Shown here piece after piece: positions 35,646 to 44,819 of a stretch of DNA of 64,000 nt (position 1 is the first letter of the stretch; every line of letters begins with the position of its first letter). The stretch covers positions 1,302,001 to 1,366,000 of the forward strand of contig NZ_AP022564.1 of the NCBI RefSeq assembly GCF_010727125.1, in the 5' to 3' direction. Source of the DNA: Mycolicibacter terrae. GTDB taxonomy: Bacteria > Actinomycetota > Actinomycetes > Mycobacteriales > Mycobacteriaceae. The notes beneath the pieces were generated by a model that saw nothing but the letters and a program-made list of their open reading frames with translations, was not told the DNA's origin and searched no databases. The position numbers were made by a program, and so were the translations under genes.

Positions 35646-37598
35646 ATGTCGCGCATCGGATCCACTCAACGCGCAGCCGTCGAATACGCCAACCTCAAGG
35701 CCGTTCAGCGGCGTCGGGTGCGGCAGCGGCTGCGCGTCGTCGCCGCAACCGCACCGGGGGCGGTGGCCGGGGCGTTGGCGATGACCCTGGCGACCCCGCA
35801 TGCGATCGCCGAGGTGGCGCCGACGGCAGCCGCCCAGTCGATCATCGACCAACTGCTCGACGCCCAGCATCAGGTCACCGAGACCAACAGCAACTACCCG
35901 TTCATCGTCCCGTCGGATCTTTCGTCGCTACAGCAGTACGTCCAGAGCGTCGCCTCCACCTCGCTCGCTTTGGAGTACAGCCAGATGTATAACCCCAGTG
36001 GCGGCGTTCCCTGGATGCTCGGGCAGCCATGGGATGCCAACTCCGCGGACCCTTCGGCCTTCTACATCCTGGTGAACCCCGACAATCAGTACGGCGTCAT
36101 CCCGGTCAACGAGGACGGCACCTACACGATGACGGTCCATCCCGCTCCCGGCAGCATCGACGTCACGTTCACGTCGCTGTCCGGAACGATCGGCTCCGTT
36201 CAAGGATTCGAGCCGACCGGGCACGTCCTCGGCCTATCGGATGCAACACCCAATGCCGATGGCAGCTACACGATCATCTTCAGTTCCACACCGCACGACG
36301 GGAACTGGATCAACACGACCGGCGCGGATAACGTCCTCATCCGCGACACCATCGGTAACGGGGGATTACCGCACGATTCCTTCTCTCTGCAGCAGGACGG
36401 CGTGGTGCAGAATCCGCTGACGTTCCTCTCGGACAGTCAGCTGTCGGAGTTGCTGAGCATCGTCGCCAAGGACATTCCAACGATCAACGCCGACGGCGTC
36501 TACTACGACCAGACGGCGATTCCCGATTCGTTGCCGCCCAACTGGATGACGCCCATCGCCTCATCCACCTCCTCGATCAACGGCCTCATGCCCGGCCAGC
36601 TGAGCACCTTCGGCCACTTCCAGTTGGAGCCGGATCAGGCGCTGATCATCAAGGTGCCCGAAATTGACGCCGGCTACTACGGCCTGGAGCTCGCCAACGC
36701 GTGGGGCCAGAATGTTCCGATCGTGACTGCACAGGGCAGTCTGAACAACACCGACACCTTCGAATCCTCCGACGGCTACATCTACTACGTCATCAGTAGC
36801 AAGGACCCCGGCGTCGCCAACTGGATCAACGACGGCGGGTTGGCCAACGGAATGCTCGGAGTGCGCTGGCAGGACGTGGCGACCGCTCCGACGAGCAACG
36901 CCGTCCATGCCGAGGTCGTCAACATGGCAGACGTCAAGAGCCATCTCCCGGCGGACACCCCGGTGGTCACCCCCGAGGAGCAGGCGGCGCTGCTGCACGA
37001 CCGCCTGTTCAACTGGAATTACACCCAGGACCAGGACCACAACATCAACTGGCTGGGCGCGAACCTGTTGCAGAACCAGGTCGAGGCGGCCATCGGCCAC
37101 GACGCGTTCAACCAGATCTTTGGTGGCCAGGATGGCGTGCCGACAGTCCTTGACCGGATGACGGATTCCGCCTTGATGCCGGACCTGAACGCCGTTGCGT
37201 CGGAGTTCTTGACCAACCCGGCCGGTGCCATGGCGGCGGTCATCGGCAACATGCCGTTGGCGTTCAAGGACATCGAGTTGCCGATGATGTTGAGCATGCT
37301 GAGCATGAAGGCCGTCATGGACCAGACCGCTCAGGCCGTGCAGGGCGACTTCAGCACCGGCGACTTGGCGCACGTCTGGACGGATCTGACCGGTGGCATG
37401 CAGGGCATGGGGACGCTCTTCGGCGACGCGTTCACCGACCCGACCACCAGCTTGATCGCGGGAATGCTGAACGCCCGTGATGACATGGCGACCGGAATCC
37501 TGCACGCCGGCAACAGCTTCGACCTGAGTCCGTACTCGCCGCTGATGGATTCGCTGACCGACCTGAACCACCAGGTGATAGCCGTGCTGACGAGCTGA
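35646..37598 (+). CDS. Large exported DUF1214-containing protein
   Basis: The 650-residue protein starts with a basic stretch and a hydrophobic export signal (RQRLRVVAATAPGAVAGALA, residues 26-45; cleavage near THAIAE-type residues, 50-56). The central part, including DAGYYGLELANAWGQNVPI and YIYYVISSKDPGVANWINDGG, matches DUF1214, a domain often paired with DUF1254 in exported proteins of unknown function. The C-terminal 200 residues contain many Met-rich helices (PMMLSMLSMKAVMDQ). GGAGG lies 5 bases before the ATG. Regulated perhaps by the divergent PucR protein or CRP. Confidence 0.75.
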   Translation: MSRIGSTQRAAVEYANLKAVQRRRVRQRLRVVAATAPGAVAGALAMTLATPHAIAEVAPTAAAQSIIDQLLDAQHQVTETNSNYPFIVPSDLSSLQQYVQSVASTSLALEYSQMYNPSGGVPWMLGQPWDANSADPSAFYILVNPDNQYGVIPVNEDGTYTMTVHPAPGSIDVTFTSLSGTIGSVQGFEPTGHVLGLSDATPNADGSYTIIFSSTPHDGNWINTTGADNVLIRDTIGNGGLPHDSFSLQQDGVVQNPLTFLSDSQLSELLSIVAKDIPTINADGVYYDQTAIPDSLPPNWMTPIASSTSSINGLMPGQLSTFGHFQLEPDQALIIKVPEIDAGYYGLELANAWGQNVPIVTAQGSLNNTDTFESSDGYIYYVISSKDPGVANWINDGGLANGMLGVRWQDVATAPTSNAVHAEVVNMADVKSHLPADTPVVTPEEQAALLHDRLFNWNYTQDQDHNINWLGANLLQNQVEAAIGHDAFNQIFGGQDGVPTVLDRMTDSALMPDLNAVASEFLTNPAGAMAAVIGNMPLAFKDIELPMMLSMLSMKAVMDQTAQAVQGDFSTGDLAHVWTDLTGGMQGMGTLFGDAFTDPTTSLIAGMLNARDDMATGILHAGNSFDLSPYSPLMDSLTDLNHQVIAVLTS

Positions 37599-37613
37599 TC
37601 CTGGCAGTCGCCG

Positions 37614-37651
37614 TGCCGCCTTCTCGCAGGGGCTCCTGCGAGAAGGCGGCA
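37614..37651 (+). terminator. Long stem-loop after the DUF1214 gene
   Basis: TGCCGCCTTCTCGCAGG (37614-37630) pairs perfectly over 17 bases with 37635-37651, around the loop GGCT. There is no T-run, as is common for mycobacterial hairpin terminators. Confidence 0.75.
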
Positions 37652-37717
37652 TGGCGTTGACGGACGTCAGTCCGGCAAAGACACTGAACATCGATACCTG
37701 AACGGGAGGGATGCGCG

Positions 37718-39229
37718 ATGACGCTGACCGATCACACCGCCGAAGACACCGGCCACCGGGCGCCGGTACACACCCGGGCGCTCATCATCGGGACCGGGTT
37801 TTCCGGCCTGGGCATGGGCATTGCGCTGCAGAAGCAGGGTGTGGAATTCCTCATCCTGGAGAAGGCGGACGAGATCGGCGGGACATGGCGGGACAACACC
37901 TACCCGGGTTGCGCCTGCGACGTGCCGTCGCACCTCTACTCATTCTCGTTCGAGCCGAAGGCCACCTGGAGCCGACTGTTCTCGCCGCAGCCGGAGATCC
38001 TGGACTACCTCAAGGACGTCACCGACAAGTACGGTCTGCGTCGCCATATCCGGTTCGGTTCCAAGGTGACCCGTGCGGCGTGGGACGACGACGAGTTCCG
38101 CTGGCATGTGTTCACCGACGACGGCCAGGAATATGTGGCCCAGTTCGTGGTCTCCGGAGTCGGCGGCCTGCACATCCCACGCCTGCCCGATATCGAGGGA
38201 ATCGATGAATTCGCAGGCACGGCATTCCATTCCGCGCAGTGGGACCACAGTGTGGACCTGACCGGAAAGCGGGTCGCGGTGATCGGAACCGGCGCCAGCG
38301 CGATCCAGATCGTGCCCGCGATCGTCGACCGGGTCGCTGAGCTGCAGCTCTTTCAGCGCACCCCTGCGTGGGTGGTGCCGGTGCCGCATCATCAGCTGCC
38401 GGATGCGGTGCGACAAGCGTTCGTGGTGGTGCCAGGACTGCGCTACGCGGTGCGGGCCGCCATCTACTGGGCGCTGGAAGGTGTCGGATTCGCCATGACC
38501 AAGCGCCCCGGCCTATTGCGCCTGATCGAGGCGGTCGGCAAGCTCAACATCCGTCGACAGGTCCGTGACAAGGAGCTGCGCCGCAAACTGACGCCGCAGT
38601 ACCGGGCCGGCTGCAAACGAATCCTGTACTCCGGCAACAACTACTACCGTGCGGTAGCCGATCCGAAGACGACGCTGGTGACCGAGCGGATCACTCGCAT
38701 CACCCGGGACGGCATCGTCACCGCCGACAATGTGGAACGCGCCGTCGACGTCATCATCTACGCCACCGGATTCCATGTCACCGACTCCTACACCTATGTC
38801 GGCATCACCGGTCCGAACGGCGAGGACCTCGTGGGGCGCTGGAACCGCGAAGGGGTCCAGGCGCACCGCGGCATCGCCGTGGCCGACATGCCCAACCTGT
38901 TCTTCCTGCTCGGCCCCAACACCGCGCTCGGCCACACCTCGGTGGTGTTCATGATCGAGTCGCAGATCCGCTACGTCGCCAAGGCGATCGCCGCGGCCGA
39001 CAAGGTCGGTGCGCAGGCGTTGGCGCCCAGCCGTGCTGCCCAGGACCGCTACAACGCCGAGTTGCAGGACAAGCTCGCCGGTTCAGTGTGGATCACCGGC
39101 GGCTGCAACAGCTGGTATCTGGACGAGCACGGGGTCAACCGGACCCTGTGGAGCGGCATGACCTGGCAGTACTGGCAGTCCACCCGCTCGTTGCGGGCGG
39201 GTGAGTACCGATTTTCCGGGGTGGGCTGA
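37718..39229 (+). CDS. Flavin-containing monooxygenase, Baeyer-Villiger type (Rv3049c-like)
   Basis: The 503-residue enzyme has an FAD motif IIGTGFSGLGMG (residues about 23-34), the BVMO fingerprint FAGTAFHSAQWD (FxGxxxHxxxW), and a second Rossmann motif VIGTGASAIQIVP for NADPH. Late motifs ATGFHVTD and DMPNLFFLLGPNTALGH complete the class B monooxygenase pattern. It converts ketones to esters; the physiological substrate is unknown. From memory it is close to Rv3049c, which also sits just upstream of nrdF2. GGGAGGG precedes the ATG. Confidence 0.92.
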   Translation: MTLTDHTAEDTGHRAPVHTRALIIGTGFSGLGMGIALQKQGVEFLILEKADEIGGTWRDNTYPGCACDVPSHLYSFSFEPKATWSRLFSPQPEILDYLKDVTDKYGLRRHIRFGSKVTRAAWDDDEFRWHVFTDDGQEYVAQFVVSGVGGLHIPRLPDIEGIDEFAGTAFHSAQWDHSVDLTGKRVAVIGTGASAIQIVPAIVDRVAELQLFQRTPAWVVPVPHHQLPDAVRQAFVVVPGLRYAVRAAIYWALEGVGFAMTKRPGLLRLIEAVGKLNIRRQVRDKELRRKLTPQYRAGCKRILYSGNNYYRAVADPKTTLVTERITRITRDGIVTADNVERAVDVIIYATGFHVTDSYTYVGITGPNGEDLVGRWNREGVQAHRGIAVADMPNLFFLLGPNTALGHTSVVFMIESQIRYVAKAIAAADKVGAQALAPSRAAQDRYNAELQDKLAGSVWITGGCNSWYLDEHGVNRTLWSGMTWQYWQSTRSLRAGEYRFSGVG

Positions 39230-39241
39230 CACGACACGCAG

Positions 39242-39289
39242 ACACAACTTCTGGTGTTGACACGGGTTGTCGGCCCCCAGGGGTAGTGT
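39242..39289. promoter_or_regulatory. Paired NrdR-like boxes upstream of nrdF2
   Basis: Box 1, ACACAACTTCTGGTGT (39242-39257), matches the NrdR consensus at 12 of 16 positions. Box 2 (39274-39289), ending TAGTGT, starts exactly 32 bases later and resembles the strong nrdH box at 13 of 16 positions. Same architecture and spacing as at nrdHIE. Confidence 0.6.
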
Positions 39290-39300
39290 CGAAGGCCTAG

Positions 39301-40302
<1,002 letters not shown>

Positions 40303-40351
40303 AAGCCCCGAGAGGTGGGGTCGGCAGGCCCGGACACCGAAGGACGTCGGT

Positions 40352-41308
40352 CTACCAGACCACGGCTCGTTCGCGGATCTCGACGGCGGTCTCAAGCATC
40401 TGCTGGGTGCTGGTGAACCAGTCCTGCAGATTGAGGTCCACGATGAGTTCGTCCGCGCCGGCCGCGGCGGCCGTGGTGATGTCATCCATGATCTGATCGA
40501 GGGTGCCGGCGAACGCCGATCGCCCCGAACCGGCCGGACGGTCTGTGAAGGTGACATTGCCGACCACGATCATCTCCATGCGGCCTGGGTCTCGGCCTGC
40601 CGCAGAAGCCATTTCGCGAATACGTTCCCAGGTTCCGCGCAGTTCGGTGGCGCCGGCCGGCCCGGGAGTGGTCAGTACCGGCAGCCAACCGTCTGCGTGC
40701 TCTGCAATGCGCTGCAGGGCCTTGGAGCTGGTGTGACGACCCAGGTTGCTACCTCCGCCGCCCAGCAGTACAGGGATTCTCGACACGGGCTTGGGCAGGA
40801 CCGAGGCATGGTCGATCACGACCCGCGGTCCCCGCACCGTCACCGGGTCGGATCCCCACACCGCGTCGAAGACGTTCAGCGTCTCGTCGAGAAATCGACC
40901 GCGATCTGCTCGTGTCGCACCGGTGGCCCGCAGCTCGTCACTGGACCAGCCCGAGCCCAGACCGGCGACCACGCGCCCGCCGCTGATCTGGTCGACGGTC
41001 GCCAACTGCTTCGCCAATTGGACCGGTGTGTGCAGAGCGGCGATCAGAACGGCAGTGCCCAGACGCACATGCTCGGTCACCACCGCCGCTGCGGTGAGTA
41101 TCGCCAGGGGGTCGGCGGCCTGCCGCGAAGACTCCGGCCATTCCGCAGTCGTCGGACTGTAGGGGTCGGTGGGCGAGTCCGGGAAGAGCAGCCGTTCGTA
41201 GGTCCACAAGCTGGAGTAGCCAGCAACTTCGGCAGTGCGGGCGGCTTCGACCACGTCGTGTCGGAGGTCTACTCCCAACCTCTGCGGTAGCCGTAGACCC
41301 AATTTCAA
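40352..41308 (-). CDS. LLM-class flavin/F420-dependent oxidoreductase
   Basis: The 318-residue protein has the luciferase-like monooxygenase TIM-barrel signatures: LKLGLRLPQRLG at the start, YSSLWTYERLL, VRLGTAVLIAALHTPVQLAKQLATVD split by normal spacing, and GGRVVAGLGSGW. Mycobacterial members mostly use coenzyme F420. The TTG at 41308 is chosen since GGAGG lies 7 bases upstream and the family's N-terminal strand begins there. Last gene of a four-gene minus-strand cluster after a zinc-type oxidoreductase, nitroreductase and HD protein. Confidence 0.87.
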   Translation of the reverse strand: MKLGLRLPQRLGVDLRHDVVEAARTAEVAGYSSLWTYERLLFPDSPTDPYSPTTAEWPESSRQAADPLAILTAAAVVTEHVRLGTAVLIAALHTPVQLAKQLATVDQISGGRVVAGLGSGWSSDELRATGATRADRGRFLDETLNVFDAVWGSDPVTVRGPRVVIDHASVLPKPVSRIPVLLGGGGSNLGRHTSSKALQRIAEHADGWLPVLTTPGPAGATELRGTWERIREMASAAGRDPGRMEMIVVGNVTFTDRPAGSGRSAFAGTLDQIMDDITTAAAAGADELIVDLNLQDWFTSTQQMLETAVEIRERAVVW

Positions 41309-41361
41309 TGGGAACCTCCGAAATGTCGGCCGGGAGCGAGAGCGCGCCGGCGCCGGGGCGC

Positions 41362-42285
41362 CTAGTCGGCGCCGATGACTGCGACGACGGTCTTGCCGTG
41401 GCCGCGCCTGGCCGGGTCGAATGCCGTGGGAACTTGGGCCAGCGAACACGTCGCCCCGAGCAGCGGGCGCAACCGGCCGTCGCGAAGTCGGCGCTCGATG
41501 GCACTGAGACCCGATCGGTCCGGCTCGACGACGAAGAAGATGGCGCGTGCGTGCTCGGGTTGAACGCGTGGTGGTTCGGCGATGGAAACAAGTGCGCCAC
41601 CGGAACGTACCAAGGGCGCTGAACGATCGAGCAGTTCACCGCCGATGACGTCGAACACCACGTCGACCTGGCCGACATCTTCCAGCCGATCCTGTTGCAG
41701 ATCCAGGAATCCATCGGCGCCCAGGCCCAGCACCGTGTCGCGGTGTTCGGTTCGGCCGCTACCGATCAGCCGCGCGCCGGCCTCACGGGCCAGTTGTAGC
41801 GCGATGGAACCGACCGCGCCGGCGGCGCCGTGAACCAGTATGGTCTGACCGGCGACAAGACGGGCATGATCGAACAGCCCCTGCCAGGCGGTCAGCCCGG
41901 ATATCGCCGAGGCCGCGGCCACCACGTGGTCGATGTCGGCCGGTAACGGTGCGAGGTTGCGGGCCTCCACGGCGACGTATTCGGCCAGCGAACCGTTGCG
42001 GGCCCAATCGGTGATTCCAAAGACGCGCTGGCCCATCGAGAGCCCCGTGGTGCCGTAGCCCAGCTCGACGACGACGCCCGAGACCTCATGCCCGGGGATG
42101 CTGGGCGTTCGATCACGGCCTGCGCGGTCCGTCCAGGTTGCCGGCCAGTCGAGTTCACCGGGCGTGAAACCGGCGGCGTGGACTTCGACGATGACGTCGT
42201 TCTCCGCGGCAATCGGGTAGGGGACATCGGCCAGCGAAAGCCCACCGACACCTGCGGCGCGGTCAGTTGCAACAATCGCCTGCAC
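41362..42285 (-). CDS. Quinone oxidoreductase-like (MDR) NADPH-dependent dehydrogenase
   Basis: The 307-residue medium-chain dehydrogenase has PSIPGHEVSGVVVELG near residue 62 and the NADPH motif ILVHGAAGAVGSIALQLA near residue 150. The structural zinc-binding Cys cluster is absent, placing it with quinone oxidoreductases and enoyl reductases. The GTG at 42285 has GAGGA close upstream. The gap to the nitroreductase stop is 6 bases, so the two are in one operon. Probable role in reducing reactive enones or quinones. Confidence 0.86.
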   Translation of the reverse strand: MQAIVATDRAAGVGGLSLADVPYPIAAENDVIVEVHAAGFTPGELDWPATWTDRAGRDRTPSIPGHEVSGVVVELGYGTTGLSMGQRVFGITDWARNGSLAEYVAVEARNLAPLPADIDHVVAAASAISGLTAWQGLFDHARLVAGQTILVHGAAGAVGSIALQLAREAGARLIGSGRTEHRDTVLGLGADGFLDLQQDRLEDVGQVDVVFDVIGGELLDRSAPLVRSGGALVSIAEPPRVQPEHARAIFFVVEPDRSGLSAIERRLRDGRLRPLLGATCSLAQVPTAFDPARRGHGKTVVAVIGAD

Positions 42286-42291
42286 GAGTCC

Positions 42292-42993
42292 TCAAACTAC
42301 CGTGGCCAGGTCGGGAGCCAAGTAGTCGTGCGGCCACAGTGGCTGCGGGACCTCGACCCCAAACGGTGTTCCCCAGCGGTTTCTGGATGAAACCTCTTGC
42401 ACGGGACGCCGATTGGTCGCGACACCCCAATTCCCCCGGGGGTAGCCCAGTGCCAACATGGCCGACATCTTCCAGCCCTGGGCAACCGGCACACCCAGCA
42501 GCTCACTGATACGGTCCTCGACGTTGCGGAGCACCATCGTCATGACGCCGCCGACGCCCTCGGCGCGGGCGGCCAGCAACGCGCTCCAGATCGCCGGGTA
42601 GATGTTGGCCCCGCCGAGGTCGTCGATGGCGAAGACGAACAGCAACAGCGGAACGTCTTCGAAGTGGTCGGCCAGATAATCACCCGAGCTCTTGATTCGG
42701 CGCATGGTCTCGGCATGTCGGGTCGGGTCCGCGTCGGGCGCCGGTGCAACCATCGGTCCCGTCCCGCTCGCGAACTTCTCGTACTCGACGGCGCGGGCCT
42801 GCCGGAACAGCTGGGCCAGCTCGCGTCTGAGTTCGGGATCATCGACGGCGAGAAAATGCCAGCGTTGGGTGTTGCCGCCGTTGGGGGCGCGCACGGCGGC
42901 ATCGAGGATGCGGGCCTGGGTGTCCAGCGGAATCGGATCGGGCCGCAACCGCCGCATCATCCTGGTGGTGTACAGCGCTTCGTGGATCTCCAT
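42292..42993 (-). CDS. Nitroreductase-family flavoprotein
   Basis: The 233-residue FMN protein has the N-terminal phosphate-binding TTRMMRRLRPDPIP, AAVRAPNGGNTQRWHFLAVD, and the C-terminal LLGVPVAQGWKMSAMLALGYP, all standard for oxygen-insensitive nitroreductases and related dehalogenases. The ATG at 42993 has GGAG 9 bases upstream. It lies between the HD-domain gene (17-base gap) and the quinone oxidoreductase gene. Confidence 0.88.
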   Translation of the reverse strand: MEIHEALYTTRMMRRLRPDPIPLDTQARILDAAVRAPNGGNTQRWHFLAVDDPELRRELAQLFRQARAVEYEKFASGTGPMVAPAPDADPTRHAETMRRIKSSGDYLADHFEDVPLLLFVFAIDDLGGANIYPAIWSALLAARAEGVGGVMTMVLRNVEDRISELLGVPVAQGWKMSAMLALGYPRGNWGVATNRRPVQEVSSRNRWGTPFGVEVPQPLWPHDYLAPDLATVV

Positions 42994-43010
42994 GTGCCTG
43001 CTCCTCTCCG

Positions 43011-43661
43011 TTACTCGGGCCATGGGCTGTTGAGAATGGCCTCGACCAAGTTGCCGCGCTCGAAGGCGGGATCGAAGTGGGCCAGCACGTCATCGTTCAT
43101 CGTCCCGAAGGTGGTCTCCGGACGATGCTTCATGCCGTCGTTGAAGGCCACCAGAATGCGGTTCTTGAAGTCCGGGCGCGGATGGGCGGTGATCACCGCG
43201 GCGACATCGTCCACGGCGAGGTCCGCCCGGCCGACGCCGACCACATCCGTTTTGACACCCGCGGCGAGCAAAGCGGTTTCGGTGTCGAGGCGTGCGGGGA
43301 CCTCCGGCGTGGTGTGCAGCGCAATGCCAAGCCACACCCTATCGGCGTCGGACGGGTCGACGTCGCGCTCCAACAGGAACTGCCGTGCGGCGTCGGCGCC
43401 GTCAATCTCGAAGCGCTGAGTTGAACTTCGGTAGCGCGTGGTGAGGCCGAAGTCGTGGAACATCGCTGCGACGTAGAGCAGTTCCAGATCGGGTTGTAGC
43501 CCCGACAGGCGACCGTGGAGCGCTCCGAACAAGTACACCCGGCGCGAGTGATGGAAGAGCACGTCGTCCTCGGCGCTGCGAACGAGATCGGTTGCCTCTC
43601 GGGCGAGCCGGGTGTCGGGTACGACGACGTCGGCGATGGTCTCGATCGGCTGAGTGGTCAT
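43011..43661 (-). CDS. HD-domain hydrolase (cyanamide hydratase-like)
   Basis: The 216-residue protein has an HD metal-binding fold: FHHSRRVYLFGALHG supplies the first His, YVAAMFHDFGLT the HD pair, and HTTPEVP a later His. The order resembles HD proteins related to fungal cyanamide hydratase rather than GTPase-linked HD-GYP proteins. First gene of the operon leading to nitroreductase, quinone oxidoreductase and LLM oxidoreductase. GAGGAG is 8 bases before the ATG. Divergent from a GlxA-type regulator. The substrate may be a nitrile or cyanamide-like compound, which is speculation. Confidence 0.82.
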   Translation of the reverse strand: MTTQPIETIADVVVPDTRLAREATDLVRSAEDDVLFHHSRRVYLFGALHGRLSGLQPDLELLYVAAMFHDFGLTTRYRSSTQRFEIDGADAARQFLLERDVDPSDADRVWLGIALHTTPEVPARLDTETALLAAGVKTDVVGVGRADLAVDDVAAVITAHPRPDFKNRILVAFNDGMKHRPETTFGTMNDDVLAHFDPAFERGNLVEAILNSPWPE

Positions 43662-43692
43662 GAGCGGTCTCCTCGGTGGGTCGATCAGTATC

Positions 43693-43755
43693 CAGATTGC
43701 GGCCGATCTGCCTGGTTCACAGGTGTCGATTGAGCCGTCAAGACCTCAGATTGCG
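43693..43755. promoter_or_regulatory. Direct repeats in the HD/GlxA divergent region
   Basis: CAGATTGCG occurs at 43693-43701 and 43747-43755, 54 bases apart, on the same strand. AraC-type proteins often bind direct repeats. The second copy is 14 bases before the regulator start, which would suit autoregulation. Confidence 0.35.
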
Positions 43756-43768
43756 ACACAATGAATCC

Positions 43769-44743
43769 GTGGCCGAAGCCAGCGCACCATCACGGGTCGT
43801 GGTGATCGTCGTCTTCGACGAGGTGACGATGTTGGACGTCGCGGGGGCCGGTGAGGTCTTCGCCGAGGCCAACCGCTTCGGGGCGAACTACCGGCTCAAG
43901 TTCGCCTCGGTCGACGGGGGCGATGTCACCACCTCGATCGGGACGCGATTGGGTGTTACCGGGTCCCTCGCGTCGATCGAGTCCGCCGATACCGTCATGG
44001 TCGCCGGGGCCGACACCCTGCCCCGCCGCGCGATCGACCCAGAACTCGTGGAGGCGGTCAGATCTCTCTCCGGCCGCACCCGACGGCTGGCTTCCATCTG
44101 CACCGGGTCGTTCGTCCTGGCGCAGGCCGGTCTGCTCGACGGCCGCCGTGCCACCACCCACTGGCACGACGTCGGGTTGTTTTCGCGCGCCTTCCCCGAG
44201 ATCACCGTCGAGCCGGATGCCATCTTCGTCCGCGACGGCGATGTGTTCACCTCGGCGGGGATTTCGTCGGGGATCGACCTGGCGCTGGCTCTTGTGGAGA
44301 TGGACCATGGCGCAGACCTCGTCCGCGCGGTGGCCCGGTGGCTGGTGGTCTATCTCAAACGCGCGGGCGGCCAATCACAGTTCTCAACTCTGGTCGAGGC
44401 CCATCCGGCGCCGCAGTCCGCACTGCGGGTGGTCACCGACGCGATCGCCGCCGATCCCGGCGCGGACCACCGGGTGAGCACCCTTGCCACCCGGGCCTGT
44501 CTGAGTACGCGTCAGCTGACCCGGCTGTTTCGATCCGAACTGGGGATGACTCCGGCCGGCTACGTCGAAATGGTCCGAATCGATGCCGCCCGTGCCGCGC
44601 TGGACGCCGGCCACAGCGTCACCGACACCGCACGCCTGGCGGGTTTCGGCAGCACCGAGACCCTCCGGCGGGCGTTCGTCGAACATCTCGGCGTCTCACC
44701 GAAGGCCTACCGGGACCGATTCCGCACGGCCCTGCACAGCTGA
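43769..44743 (+). CDS. GlxA-family AraC regulator with DJ-1/PfpI domain
   Basis: The 324-residue protein has an N-terminal DJ-1/PfpI amidase-like domain, with the nucleophile-elbow Cys in ASICTGSFVLAQAGLLDG and the following THWHDV, then two AraC HTH motifs (STLATRACLSTRQLTRLFRS and VTDTARLAGFGSTETLRRAF). GlxA-type regulators usually control neighbouring catabolic or detoxification genes. The GTG at 43769 has no ribosome site, so leaderless translation is possible. Probably controls the divergent HD-nitroreductase operon. Confidence 0.88.
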   Translation: MAEASAPSRVVVIVVFDEVTMLDVAGAGEVFAEANRFGANYRLKFASVDGGDVTTSIGTRLGVTGSLASIESADTVMVAGADTLPRRAIDPELVEAVRSLSGRTRRLASICTGSFVLAQAGLLDGRRATTHWHDVGLFSRAFPEITVEPDAIFVRDGDVFTSAGISSGIDLALALVEMDHGADLVRAVARWLVVYLKRAGGQSQFSTLVEAHPAPQSALRVVTDAIAADPGADHRVSTLATRACLSTRQLTRLFRSELGMTPAGYVEMVRIDAARAALDAGHSVTDTARLAGFGSTETLRRAFVEHLGVSPKAYRDRFRTALHS

Positions 44744-44819
44744 ACCCGGTCATGGCCGCGCCGGCATTTTGCGCGAATGACGAACCGACCCTGCCTGGCG
44801 GTGTTTGCATGATCCGGTG

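Noticed and set aside
26289..39241. The region between nrdE and nrdF2 as a recent mobile island
   Set aside because: No transposase, integrase, tRNA boundary, flanking repeat or composition shift was seen; several genes match the expected core neighbourhood.
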